Source: an uncultured Lachnospiraceae bacterium
GTDB lineage: Bacteria > Bacillota > Clostridia > Lachnospirales > Lachnospiraceae
NCBI GenBank assembly: GCA_900554415.1
Contig: USGU01000002.1
Coordinates: 1 to 64,000 of the forward strand
Direction of reading: 5' to 3'
Length of the DNA: 64,000 bases
Positions 1 to 7,794 of this stretch are shown here, piece by piece. How positions within the stretch are numbered: the first letter of the stretch is position 1; each line of letters begins with the position of its first letter. Made by a program: the position numbers and the translations under genes. A model generated the notes under the pieces. It was not told where the DNA came from, did not search any database, and saw only the letters and a list, made by a program, of their open reading frames with translations.

Positions 1-79
1 CTCTTATTAGAATTTTCAGGTTGTTGTCTATTGTTCAGTTATCAAAGTTCGTTGTTTCTGTCTCAGCGACAGCTTATTT
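1..79 (-). other. leader of an rRNA-type transcript leaving the window
   Basis: Read on the minus strand, the last 79 bases follow two strong tandem promoters and carry the segment CTTTGATAACTGAACAAT, which resembles the TTGAAAACTGAACAA-type segment found before 16S genes in Firmicutes. No protein start or rRNA body is visible before the edge. I infer that a 16S rRNA gene lies just outside the window; this cannot be confirmed from here. Confidence 0.5.
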
Positions 80-108
80 ATATTACCATAAGCATTTCGC
101 TTTGTCAA
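80..108 (-). promoter_or_regulatory. strong promoter P2 of the presumed rRNA operon
   Basis: On the minus strand a perfect -35 box TTGACA (103-108) is followed after 17 bp by TAATAT (80-85). The transcript would start near 73, just ahead of a TGTCGCTGAGACAG segment that has a close relative after P1. A further TTGACA with a 17-bp spacer to the weak box TAAAAA lies at 114-142. Confidence 0.7.
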
Positions 109-184
109 CAGTTTTTTTATTTTTATTTTTCTAATTTGTCAACTGTCTGCTCACAATCAAGTGGCTGTTTCAGCGACGTTCTTT

Positions 185-213
185 ATCATACCACTTCGGC
201 TTCGAATTGTCAA
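185..213 (-). promoter_or_regulatory. strong promoter P1 of the presumed rRNA operon
   Basis: On the minus strand TTGACA (208-213) and TATGAT (185-190) are separated by exactly 17 bp. Tandem near-consensus promoters of this kind are typical of rRNA operons. The start region contains CGTCGCTGAAACAG, which repeats after P2. The stretch from 214 to 334 is AT-rich, and I see no gene in it. Confidence 0.7.
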
Positions 214-334
214 TAATGTTTTTACTGTTTATTTATTTTGCACACTTCGCACAATTTATCCATTATTTATGCTCTAGTTTTTGCATTTTTTCCAATTTAT
301 ATTCCTTTATTATTTCCATAATAAACGGTGAGCA

Positions 335-502
335 TCATGTTTTTCTTGGACTGAGGGTTTTACATTCCCTAAGCGTGCACGCCCCTGTCATTCTTTTAAC
401 ATCATTAAGATTTCTTGCCCCATTTTCCAACGCATTTATAATCTGCCCTCTAGTTACATTAGAACAATAACAAATCATTTCATCAGTAGCCATTTTATCC
501 AT
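335..502 (-). CDS. BFD-like [2Fe-2S]-binding protein
   Basis: This is a 55-residue protein with a Cys-x-Cys pair near the N terminus (residues 11 and 13, ICYCSNVT) and a second pair (42 and 47) in TGACTLREC. It matches the small BFD-like [2Fe-2S] domain family, where four cysteines hold one cluster. The CxxxxC spacing of the second pair is wider than the usual CxxC, so cluster binding is likely but not certain. I chose the internal ATG because GGAGG sits 8 bp before it; the longer reading from 547 has no ribosome site. It is a single gene with its own promoter. Members often act as electron carriers or regulatory ferredoxins; the partner is unknown. Confidence 0.75.
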   Translation of the reverse strand: MDKMATDEMICYCSNVTRGQIINALENGARNLNDVKRMTGACTLRECKTLSPRKT

Positions 503-529
503 GTATTTCACCTCCGTTTCATCAAGGTA

Positions 530-558
530 ATTATAACAAAAGAGCATTTCCCTATCAA
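530..558 (-). promoter_or_regulatory. promoter of the BFD-like gene
   Basis: On the minus strand TTGATA (553-558) is followed after 17 bp by a perfect TATAAT (530-535). The start would fall about 25 bp before the GGAGG site. The -35 box lies inside the loop of the hairpin at 541-570. Confidence 0.7.
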
Positions 559-570
559 GAGAAACGCCCT
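541..570 (-). terminator. hairpin between the CvpA-like and BFD-like genes
   Basis: On the minus strand AGGGCGTTTC pairs with GAAATGCTCT (10 bp, two G-U pairs) and is followed by TTTGTTAT. This may terminate the CvpA-like transcript, but the U tract is poor and the hairpin overlaps the next gene's promoter, so the role is uncertain. Confidence 0.4.
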
Positions 571-597
571 AAATTATTAATATTTATTAACAAATTA

Positions 598-662
598 TGT
601 TTGGGGCAAAAGCCCTAACCGGAGATACCTGTGGATTGCTCCGTGCTTAGAACCTTGGTATC
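598..662. repeat. truncated copy of the dispersed structured repeat
   Basis: The segment shares TTGGGGC-AAAAGCCC and CCTGTGGATTGCT..GTGCTT with the left end of the larger element at 34817-35014, in the same order and orientation. It also forms its own GATACC/GGTATC hairpin (623-628 with 657-662). It ends at the stop codon of the CvpA-like gene, as if the remainder had been lost. Confidence 0.55.
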
Positions 663-1564
663 TAATAAATGGAAGTCATCAGCTTCATCACGATGTTATG
701 GTCATAAATAATAGTTAACAATGTACTCTCATCTATCATTTTCATCATACTCACGCCAAAACTTGTAGTGTAGAGTATAGTTACTATCACAAACAATAAT
801 TCAATCACAATTAAAGCGACTCCTGCTCCTAATACAGCTCCTAACAGTCGGTTAATAAGCCCAAGTCCTGGTAAACTGGTTACAATATCAAGTGCAAACA
901 CAATTGCACGAATTACAATTGTTGCAATAATAAATGTAACAAAAAACGCAAAGATATTTATGATTAATCTAGAAAAATATTTACTGATATATTCTACAAA
1001 TGTAGTTGCTCCCAGTTTCTGATACATTTCACTGTTATTGTTGCTTAGAAGTAACTCTTTAAACACTTCCGGCAAATTTGAATTTTCAATGGCAGAAATT
1101 TGAATTTGTCTCGGAATTTCTGCCGAATCAATAGAGACGCTCTCCCCATTGTCAGAACCATGTCCATTCAATATGCTTGCTGAAATTCCAAATTGTGCCA
1201 AATGTTCTCCATCTACTTTTCCATTTACAATATCTTCCACTGTAATCCCATATGCTTCCAAGTCTTCTTCCGTCACACCAGCTCCATTCATAATGCTTCG
1301 CACCTGTTCTTCGGTAAGCTGTTTTTCACTACTCTTACTCCCCATCGCTTTTGAAATTGCATCCACACATTGATTTTCCAGAATTTCGTCCATAGGTGTA
1401 AGTGCCACAATTGCTTCACTCACATAAGGTGTCACGAAAACTACAATTGCTATAGTCAGCACCGTTGCCACCAAAGACACGGCAATACGAAGTGCTCCGC
1501 GTACAAGCCCTATTATCATACCCATCACTAAAATTGCTGCAACTACTATTAACAACCAATTCAT
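662..1564 (-). CDS. CvpA-like membrane protein
   Basis: This 300-residue protein has two hydrophobic segments at the N terminus (about 3-25 and 27-48), an acidic soluble middle part (about 55-200), and two more hydrophobic segments near 205-225 and 235-270. The pattern of glycine-rich helices, including GLVRGALRIAVSL near the start, resembles the CvpA family, with an extracytoplasmic insertion. CvpA proteins are inner-membrane proteins linked to envelope function; the biochemical role here is unknown. AGGAG lies before the ATG. It follows the DUF5711-like gene by 9 bp, so the two are probably co-transcribed and may work together at the membrane. Confidence 0.6.
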   Translation of the reverse strand: MNWLLIVVAAILVMGMIIGLVRGALRIAVSLVATVLTIAIVVFVTPYVSEAIVALTPMDEILENQCVDAISKAMGSKSSEKQLTEEQVRSIMNGAGVTEEDLEAYGITVEDIVNGKVDGEHLAQFGISASILNGHGSDNGESVSIDSAEIPRQIQISAIENSNLPEVFKELLLSNNNSEMYQKLGATTFVEYISKYFSRLIINIFAFFVTFIIATIVIRAIVFALDIVTSLPGLGLINRLLGAVLGAGVALIVIELLFVIVTILYTTSFGVSMMKMIDESTLLTIIYDHNIVMKLMTSIY

Positions 1565-1573
1565 ATTTTTCTC

Positions 1574-2749
1574 CTATTTAACAAGTCGTACTTCTTCCAT
1601 TCCATCATTGCTCACTAATAAATACATATTAATTCCTGTAAGCGGCAGTATTTCTTTTATATTCATTTCCACTTCCCCATCAAACTTCCGGACTCCCCAG
1701 TCCGAAAAGATGATGCATTTCTTTCCGTCAAGCATGATGATATTTCCTTTTGAAATGCTGATGTTACTGTATTCGCCTACAAATTTCTTAGACATCTTCT
1801 GCTCTCCATTCATATTATAGAGACGCAGTTCCGATTCCTCTTCTCCAACATTTTTCAGCACAAATCCCAGATATTCATCATCATAAAATACTTGCTGAAC
1901 CTCTTTATCCAGTTCTACTGTCTTTGTTACTTTCGGTGTGTCCTTTCCCTCATATACAACAAAAGAAGATTCCCCTACTACAATAGATTTTGTATTGCTG
2001 GCAAAAAAGGAAGTCGGCATTACTGTATTTTTATAAATGTCTTCCGTCACCCGATAAGATTCTTTTTCCGTATCGTTGCCTTTGAAATTGTAATATACAA
2101 CCCTTGTGGCTTCCACTCCATCAGTCACACACAAATAAGATACCTGAAGCATGGTTCCATCTGCCGATAAAGCCATTCCGACAGGATAGCCAATTCCAGA
2201 AAGGGATGCCGTATGCTCAACCAGAACATTTCCCGTCGCATCATAACAAATAACCTGAGGGGACATTCCATTGCGAAGCAGAACGCTGATGATTCCATTT
2301 TCAGAAATGGCGGTCATTTCAACCGGATAATTGGTATGTATCTCTCCTCTTAATCCTGACTTGTCAAAAACATACAAATCATTTCCCGCCTGGTCGCCAA
2401 TCACCAAGGCTTCTTTATTACTGGTCACAAACGGCTTTTTAATCTGATAGGACTGGTTCCACTGTTCTTCACCCTTTTTATTGAGATAAGCTGCACCATC
2501 ACGGCTGTATTTCAAAATCCCATCTGCATACTTGGCAAAATTGCTATTATCAATTCCAGCTTCACCATATGTCTGAATTGTACTCATAGTATTATAAGTC
2601 TGGATTTCTACAAGCATATAGGTACTGATTAAGATTGCTGCTATGGTTAGAACAGAGACTCCTATGTGAAATATTCTTTTTCTTTTATTAAATTGAATGA
2701 TCTTGTCTACATCATCATCCGGTTTACGTACTTCTATAATTACACTCAT
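1574..2749 (-). CDS. DUF5711-type membrane-anchored protein
   Basis: This 391-residue protein has a short basic cytoplasmic part, one membrane segment around residues 28-50 (VSVLTIAAILISTYML), and a large outside domain rich in beta-strand repeats of the form YDATGNVL and KSGLRGE. The repeats look like a beta-propeller, as in DUF5711 proteins of Clostridia. I recognise the family only as uncharacterised. The internal ATG (MSVIIEV) is preferred over the one at 2794, because the 15 upstream residues are charged and poorly protein-like. It heads the two-gene unit with the CvpA-like gene. Confidence 0.6.
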   Translation of the reverse strand: MSVIIEVRKPDDDVDKIIQFNKRKRIFHIGVSVLTIAAILISTYMLVEIQTYNTMSTIQTYGEAGIDNSNFAKYADGILKYSRDGAAYLNKKGEEQWNQSYQIKKPFVTSNKEALVIGDQAGNDLYVFDKSGLRGEIHTNYPVEMTAISENGIISVLLRNGMSPQVICYDATGNVLVEHTASLSGIGYPVGMALSADGTMLQVSYLCVTDGVEATRVVYYNFKGNDTEKESYRVTEDIYKNTVMPTSFFASNTKSIVVGESSFVVYEGKDTPKVTKTVELDKEVQQVFYDDEYLGFVLKNVGEEESELRLYNMNGEQKMSKKFVGEYSNISISKGNIIMLDGKKCIIFSDWGVRKFDGEVEMNIKEILPLTGINMYLLVSNDGMEEVRLVK

Positions 2750-2846
2750 GTTTCCTTTTTCCCTTTCACGGGCACGCACCAACTTACAATGCAAGTTGCA
2801 CGGCTTTATGCTTACATGTATATTTAATTATACCATATTTCAATAA

Positions 2847-3959
2847 TTAGGGAAGCAGTAATTTCTGACCGATGAAAATCAGGTTTCCATCGGAGAGTCC
2901 ATTCATGCGGCAGATGGCATCTACATGGCTGGTATCGCCATATACTTTTTTGCTGATTTTCGCCAGTGTATCGCCTTTTTGTACAATGTAAATGTCTTCG
3001 CTCATTTCCTGCATGGTGCTGGCTGCGGTTTCATCGGATCCTTGTCCGGTTTCCGTTCCAGTATTTGTGTTTGTATTTGCATCCGGATTCTGCGTTTCTT
3101 CCTGATTCTGGTTCGTCTCTTCCGGTGTGATTTCTACATTTTCCGTAACTTCCCCGTTAGTTTCTATGGAATTATTATCATTCGTATTATTTAAAGTTGC
3201 CATTTCTTTCATCCGTTCCAATGAGGTCTGGACATCCTGCATTTTCCCATAATTATTCACCGTAGTTACTCCAATCGCAAGGACCGCAATCACCAGTACG
3301 GCACTGACCGCTTTCATAAAGCGTGACTGCTTCTTTTCTTCCTGAATAATAATCCGCTCTTTTACAATATTGCGAAACTCCTTCGCAGCTTTATCTTCCA
3401 CATTTTCACTGGGTGTCACGCCAATCTTTTTCCGCTCCAGAATCATATAATTCTGCATGGACGGATTTTTTTCATAATATATGTAATGGCCGTTCATCTC
3501 CATAAGGTCTTTGTATTTATATGCAAAATACTGCTCCTCTTCGGCATTTTTCAGAATAAATATGGTTCCAAAATGCCCGAAATACTGTTCATGGATTCTA
3601 CGGAACTGTTCTTCCATCTGAAGTGCTCCATCCTTTCGAATCAGACACCAGCCCATAAACTCTCCATCTGAAAAATGTTCTGCTTTTTCGCTTTTTGCCT
3701 GCTCCCATGCTTCCCGTCCAATGCTGATGTTCATGCCATCTACTATCAGGTTTTCGATTCGTACCGCCCCAGAAACATAGATGCAATCTTGTTCTTCCTG
3801 CCTGACAGTATGTCCAACCAAAAAAGCGCCCACTGGAGTTTCTTCTGTTTTATCACAAAGCTGGTTGATAAATGTATCTACATAATCTTCTACATATATC
3901 TTTGGGGTGTCGCTCACATTGCCTATCTGACGTACGTTTTTCGGAAATTTTGTTTCCAT
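2847..3959 (-). CDS. LysM-domain membrane protein
   Basis: The protein has 370 residues. An N-terminal domain of about 210 residues without a recognised family is followed by one membrane segment (about 217-235, AVSAVLVIAVLAIGVTTV). After that come a low-complexity linker rich in Asn, Thr, Glu and Gln, and a C-terminal LysM domain (last 45 residues, IVQKGDTLAKISKKVYG). LysM binds peptidoglycan, so the cytoplasmic N-terminal part is tethered to the wall-facing side. A GAGGTG site with 7-bp spacing favours the ATG at 3959 over the ATG 6 bp upstream. The Clostridia architecture with a soluble domain, membrane helix and LysM tail has no assigned function. Confidence 0.65.
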   Translation of the reverse strand: METKFPKNVRQIGNVSDTPKIYVEDYVDTFINQLCDKTEETPVGAFLVGHTVRQEEQDCIYVSGAVRIENLIVDGMNISIGREAWEQAKSEKAEHFSDGEFMGWCLIRKDGALQMEEQFRRIHEQYFGHFGTIFILKNAEEEQYFAYKYKDLMEMNGHYIYYEKNPSMQNYMILERKKIGVTPSENVEDKAAKEFRNIVKERIIIQEEKKQSRFMKAVSAVLVIAVLAIGVTTVNNYGKMQDVQTSLERMKEMATLNNTNDNNSIETNGEVTENVEITPEETNQNQEETQNPDANTNTNTGTETGQGSDETAASTMQEMSEDIYIVQKGDTLAKISKKVYGDTSHVDAICRMNGLSDGNLIFIGQKLLLP

Positions 3960-4131
3960 GCACATTCACCTCGTCTTGCATATTTTTGCTTATGATAGCA
4001 TATGCAAAATGTCTTTTTTATCGAATGATGTCAGATGCTTCCCTATATTTTTCGACATTCGTATCCTTTGACTGGTTAGACAGTACTTTCGGGCACGTTG
4101 TTGGACTGTTCCATTGTCTGTCCAGTGCACC

Positions 4132-4170
4132 AAAAAAGGCACCTCCTCGTCATTAAGGAAATGCCTTCTT
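4132..4170 (-). terminator. terminator of the fsa-transketolase operon
   Basis: On the minus strand AAGGCATTTCCT pairs imperfectly with AGGAGGTGCCTT, followed by six T residues (4132-4137). It lies 47 bp past the stop of the transketolase C-terminal subunit. Confidence 0.7.
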
Positions 4171-4216
4171 TTCTTAACATATATACGTTTTATATTGGTT
4201 TTGCGCCAAACAATAC

Positions 4217-5158
4217 TTATTTCATAAATGTTTTTACTTTTTCGTAAATGCCCTCTGAATCCAGTCCATATTTCTTGATCAGCTCTACCGCTGGACCTGA
4301 TTCTCCGAATACATCATTTACCCCAATCTTCATGACTGGTGTCGGATGATTTTCAGAAAGTACATCACATACTGCACTTCCAAGTCCGCCAATTACGGAA
4401 TGTTCTTCTACCGTGACTACTTTGCCAGTCTCTTTCGCTGCTGCAATCACAAGTTCTTTGTCCAGTGGTTTGATGGTGTGGATATTGATTACCTTTGCAT
4501 CGATTCCATCTGCTGCAAGCTTTTCTGCTGCCGCAAGGGATTCTGCCACTTCAAGACCGGTTGCGATAATTGCCACATCTTTTCCTTCACGGAGCACGAT
4601 TCCTTTACCAAGTTCGAACTTGTAGTCTGGATTATCGTTGATTACCGGAACTGCAAGACGGCCAAAGCGCATGTATACAGGTCCCTGATATTCGTATGCT
4701 GCAAAAACGGCTGCTCTTGCTTCTACATCATCGGATGGGTTAATTACTACCATTCCCGGAATGGCTCTCATAAGCGCAATGTCTTCGTTACACTGATGGG
4801 TTGCTCCATCCTCACCTACAGAAATTCCTGCATGAGTTGCCCCGATTTTCACATTATTTTTCGGATACGCAACCGAGTTTCTTACCTGTTCAAATGCACG
4901 TCCTGCTGCAAACATGGCAAAAGAACTTGCAAATGGAACTTTTCCGGTTGTAGCAAGACCTGCTGCCACACCAATCATGTTTCCCTCTGCAATTCCACAA
5001 TCGATAAAACGTTCTGGAAATTCTTTTTTGAAAATAGCTGTCTTTGTTGCGCCTGCAAGGTCTGCATCCAATACAACTACATCATCATGTAATCTTCCCA
5101 ATTCAGCTAAAGCATTACCATAGCTGTCTCTTGTAGCGATTTTCTTTACTTCTGACAT
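4217..5158 (-). CDS. transketolase, C-terminal subunit
   Basis: This 313-residue protein corresponds to the pyrimidine-binding and C-terminal domains of transketolase. Together with the preceding N-terminal subunit it should move two-carbon ketol units between sugar phosphates in the non-oxidative pentose phosphate pathway, using thiamine diphosphate. Visible signatures are EGNMIGVAAGLATTG, where the glutamate activates the cofactor, the phenylalanine-rich FASSFAMFAAGRAFEQ, and the C-terminal fold ending in HSVIGGLGSAVCDVL. Its start overlaps the end of the N-terminal gene by 13 bp, so translation is probably coupled. Split transketolases are common in Clostridia. Confidence 0.93.
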   Translation of the reverse strand: MSEVKKIATRDSYGNALAELGRLHDDVVVLDADLAGATKTAIFKKEFPERFIDCGIAEGNMIGVAAGLATTGKVPFASSFAMFAAGRAFEQVRNSVAYPKNNVKIGATHAGISVGEDGATHQCNEDIALMRAIPGMVVINPSDDVEARAAVFAAYEYQGPVYMRFGRLAVPVINDNPDYKFELGKGIVLREGKDVAIIATGLEVAESLAAAEKLAADGIDAKVINIHTIKPLDKELVIAAAKETGKVVTVEEHSVIGGLGSAVCDVLSENHPTPVMKIGVNDVFGESGPAVELIKKYGLDSEGIYEKVKTFMK

Positions 5159-5982
5159 AATGCTTCACCTGCTTTCCGTAAATCTTCCATAGCAATTTCA
5201 TACTGCTCATCATTTGGAGCTTTACCATGCCATGAAGCCTGGTCTTCCATAAAGGAAACCCCTTTGCCTTTTACAGTTTTGGCAATAATTGCAGTCGGCA
5301 TTCCCTTGGTTGCTCTTGCTTCCTTAAATGCCGCGTCAATCTCATCAAAATCATTTCCATTAATATTGATTACATGGAAATTGAATGCTTCAAATTTCTT
5401 ATCAATCGGATATGGGGAATTTACTTCATCAATTCTTCCGTCGATCTGTAAATTGTTGTTGTCCACGATTACAACCAGGTTGTCCAGTTTACGGAATCCG
5501 GCAAGCATGGAAGCCTCCCATACCTGTCCTTCCTGAATTTCTCCATCACCAAGAAGGGTATATACACGGTAATCATCTCCAGACAGTTTTGCAGAAATTG
5601 CCATTCCCACTGCTGCGGAAATACCCTGTCCAAGAGAACCGCTCGACATATCTACACCCGGAATGTGCTTCATATCCGGATGGCCCTGAAGATAAGAGCC
5701 TACTTTACGCAGAGTTACCATATCTTCCACTGGGAAGAAACCTCTGTGCGCCAATGCTGCATAGTAGCCCGGTGCTGTATGACCCTTTGATAATACAAAA
5801 CGGTCACGATCCGCCTTCTTTGGTTCAACAGGATCGATATTCATTTCTTCAAAATATAAATAGGTAAAGATATCTGCTGCAGATAAGGAACCGCCCGGAT
5901 GTCCTGATTTTGCTGCGTGGACTCCGGTAATGATGCTCTTGCGGACTTCATTTGCAGTCTTCATAAGTTCTAACTTATTCAT
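5146..5982 (-). CDS. transketolase, N-terminal subunit
   Basis: This 278-residue protein is the thiamine diphosphate-binding half of transketolase. The cofactor motif GDGEIQEGQ followed about 26 residues later by DNNNLQIDG is clear. So are the substrate-site histidines in SKGHTAPGYY and HPDMKHIPGVDMSSGSLGQG. It is the second gene of the fsa-tktN-tktC operon, 17 bp after fsa, and has a GGGAGGA ribosome site. The pairing with a transaldolase-like gene fits the non-oxidative pentose phosphate pathway, although split transketolases next to fsa genes can also serve breakdown of less common sugars. Confidence 0.93.
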   Translation of the reverse strand: MNKLELMKTANEVRKSIITGVHAAKSGHPGGSLSAADIFTYLYFEEMNIDPVEPKKADRDRFVLSKGHTAPGYYAALAHRGFFPVEDMVTLRKVGSYLQGHPDMKHIPGVDMSSGSLGQGISAAVGMAISAKLSGDDYRVYTLLGDGEIQEGQVWEASMLAGFRKLDNLVVIVDNNNLQIDGRIDEVNSPYPIDKKFEAFNFHVININGNDFDEIDAAFKEARATKGMPTAIIAKTVKGKGVSFMEDQASWHGKAPNDEQYEIAMEDLRKAGEALCQK

Positions 5983-5999
5983 GAAAGTTCCTCCCGCTT

Positions 6000-6656
6000 C
6001 TATTCACCAAACACTGCTTTATAGTCAGCCTGAAATTTTGCAATACCTGCATCTGTCAGTGGATGATGTGTCATCTGTTCGATTACTTTATATGGAACAG
6101 TTGCGATGTCAGCTCCGGCAAGCGCACACTCTGTCACATGCATTGGATTACGGACACTTGCTGCAATAATCTGAGTATCAATATCGCCTGCTACTGCAAA
6201 AATTTCAGCGATTTCATTAATCAAGTCTGTTCCTCTTACGGAAATATCATCTAAACGTCCAAGGAATGGAGACACATAAGTTGCCCCTGCTCTGGCTGCA
6301 AGAAGTGCCTGATTTGCTGTGAATACCAAAGTCACATTTGTTTTAATGCCTTCTTCACTAAGTACTTTGCAGGCTTTTAATCCTTCTACAGTCATAGGAA
6401 TTTTTACAACCATATTTGGATGGATTTTTGCAATTTCTCTTCCTTCTGCAATCATGCCTTCTGCATCTACAGTTGTAGCTTTTACTTCTCCGCTAATAGG
6501 ACCATCTACGATGGAAGCAATCTCAGCAATAACTTCTTCAAAGTTTCTTCCTTCTTTTGCAATCAAAGATGGATTTGTTGTTACACCACAGATAACGCCC
6601 ATATCATTTGCTTTCTTAATGTCCTCAACATTAGCAGTATCAATAAAAAATTTCAT
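6000..6656 (-). CDS. fsa: fructose-6-phosphate aldolase / small transaldolase
   Basis: The 218-residue length and sequence fit the short TalC/Fsa branch of transaldolases, which form (beta/alpha)8 barrels. The Schiff-base lysine is in VVKIPMT (K85), and the early motif FIDTANVEDIKK is diagnostic. The enzyme either transfers dihydroxyacetone units (transaldolase) or cleaves fructose 6-phosphate; the sequence alone does not decide. I start at the ATG with GGAGGAG before it, which removes 19 non-homologous residues. It is the first gene of the operon with the two transketolase subunits, which supports a pentose phosphate role. Confidence 0.9.
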   Translation of the reverse strand: MKFFIDTANVEDIKKANDMGVICGVTTNPSLIAKEGRNFEEVIAEIASIVDGPISGEVKATTVDAEGMIAEGREIAKIHPNMVVKIPMTVEGLKACKVLSEEGIKTNVTLVFTANQALLAARAGATYVSPFLGRLDDISVRGTDLINEIAEIFAVAGDIDTQIIAASVRNPMHVTECALAGADIATVPYKVIEQMTHHPLTDAGIAKFQADYKAVFGE

Positions 6657-6711
6657 TTTTGTCTCCTCCTTATTTTCAATTCTCTGGTTCGAGAGAATCT
6701 TACCTAAATTC

Positions 6712-6741
6712 ATTATAGCGCATATTCCAGCGTCCGGTCAA
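6712..6741 (-). promoter_or_regulatory. promoter of the fsa-transketolase operon
   Basis: On the minus strand TTGACC (736-741 of the 6700 block) and TATAAT (6712-6717) are 18 bp apart. The leader contains a perfect 7-bp hairpin ATTCTCT/AGAGAAT (6679-6698) shortly before the ribosome site, of unknown purpose. Confidence 0.75.
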
Positions 6742-6814
6742 TAGACGCCCCCGTTTTGTCCATATTTAAGCCTTTCTGACATGGCAGCATTTACAACCAT
6801 ACCAAAAATACTGC

Positions 6815-7411
6815 CTACAATTCTGTCCTTCCTTCCAACGCACGAAGCAGCGTGACTTCATCAATGTATTCCAAATCTCCGCCCACAGGTACTCCGCTTG
6901 CAATCCTGCTCACTTTGATTCCTGTCGGCTTAATCAGTTTGCTGATGTACATTGCTGTGGTCTCGCCCTCCAGACTGGAGTTGGTCGCAATAATGACTTC
7001 ATCCACATCTTTCTGCAGACGCTCCATTAATTCTTTCAGCTTGATATCCCCGGGACCAATTCCAAGCATTGGCGAAATCGCTCCATGAAGAACATGATAG
7101 ACACCGTTGTATTTACCGGTCTTCTCATAAGCTGCCATGTCTCTGGTATTTTCCACTACCATAATCACCTTGTGGTCACGCTCACTGCTTGCACAAATCG
7201 GGCAGATTTCTTTGTCTGTAAGGGTACAGCATTCCTTGCAATACCGCACATTATTTCTCGCATCTACCATAGTCCCTGCCAATTGTTCTACCTGTTCCTT
7301 CGGCATATTAATAATATGAAAAGCCAGCCTTCCTGCCGACTTTGCACCAATTCCCGGAAGTCTGGACAATTCTTCTATCAGCTTGCTGATCTGACTACTG
7401 TAATAATCCAT
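6815..7411 (-). CDS. recR: recombination protein RecR
   Basis: This 198-residue protein matches RecR in length and order of parts. It has a helix-hairpin-helix start (LSRLPGIGAKSAGRLAFHI), a four-cysteine zinc site (YCKECC and CPIC, about 57-75), and a Toprim domain beginning at VIMVVENTRDMAAYE. RecR works with RecF and RecO to load RecA on gapped DNA. It follows ybaB by 14 bp and dnaX precedes both, the classic dnaX-ybaB-recR order. AGAGGTG precedes the start with 7-bp spacing. Confidence 0.96.
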   Translation of the reverse strand: MDYYSSQISKLIEELSRLPGIGAKSAGRLAFHIINMPKEQVEQLAGTMVDARNNVRYCKECCTLTDKEICPICASSERDHKVIMVVENTRDMAAYEKTGKYNGVYHVLHGAISPMLGIGPGDIKLKELMERLQKDVDEVIIATNSSLEGETTAMYISKLIKPTGIKVSRIASGVPVGGDLEYIDEVTLLRALEGRTEL

Positions 7412-7425
7412 GCTTCACACCTCTG

Positions 7426-7779
7426 TTAAAACAAACCAGGCATTCCACCGCCAAGACCACCGGTCAGTTTGTTCATTGCTGATGTGTTTTCTTCATCGAC
7501 TTTGCGAAGTGCTTCATTCGTTGCCGCTACGATTAAATCCTCTAACATCTCGATATCATCCGGGTCAACCACTTCTTCCTGAAGGTTGATTTTCTTAATC
7601 TCTTTCTTACCGGTCACAATGACTTCAACAGCTCCGCCTCCAGCAGTTGCTGTGAACTCTTTTGTCTCCATTTCCTTTGCCTGCTCTTCCATCTGGCGCT
7701 GCATTTTCTGCGCCTGTTTCATTAAATTTGCCATATTGCCAGGCATTCCTCCGCCTGAAAATCCTCCACGTTTTGCCAT
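7426..7779 (-). CDS. ybaB: YbaB/EbfC family nucleoid-associated protein
   Basis: This 117-residue protein has the Gly/Met-rich start GGFSGGGMPGNMANLMKQAQ and the conserved core VEVIVTGKKEIKKI and VDPDDIEMLEDLI. YbaB/EbfC forms a small DNA-binding dimer that coats the nucleoid and affects expression broadly. The tail is glycine rich (LTGGLGGGMPGLF), as usual. It lies between dnaX (15 bp upstream) and recR (14 bp downstream) with a clear AGGAGGAG ribosome site, so the three are one operon. Confidence 0.95.
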   Translation of the reverse strand: MAKRGGFSGGGMPGNMANLMKQAQKMQRQMEEQAKEMETKEFTATAGGGAVEVIVTGKKEIKKINLQEEVVDPDDIEMLEDLIVAATNEALRKVDEENTSAMNKLTGGLGGGMPGLF

Positions 7780-7794
7780 GGGTATCTCCTCCTT

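Noticed and set aside
31..470. Two plus-strand frames at the left end
   Set aside because: They run over rRNA-type promoters and the BFD-like gene, are low-complexity Phe/Ser/Tyr rich and lack ribosome sites.
3872..4156. 94-codon plus-strand frame in the gap after the LysM gene
   Set aside because: It overlaps the LysM gene start on the other strand and the operon terminator, and has no start signal.
4346..5092. 248-codon plus-strand open frame opposite the transketolase C-terminal gene
   Set aside because: It is exactly antisense to a well-conserved enzyme gene, its product is rich in Cys, Phe and Tyr without any family pattern, and no ribosome site precedes it.
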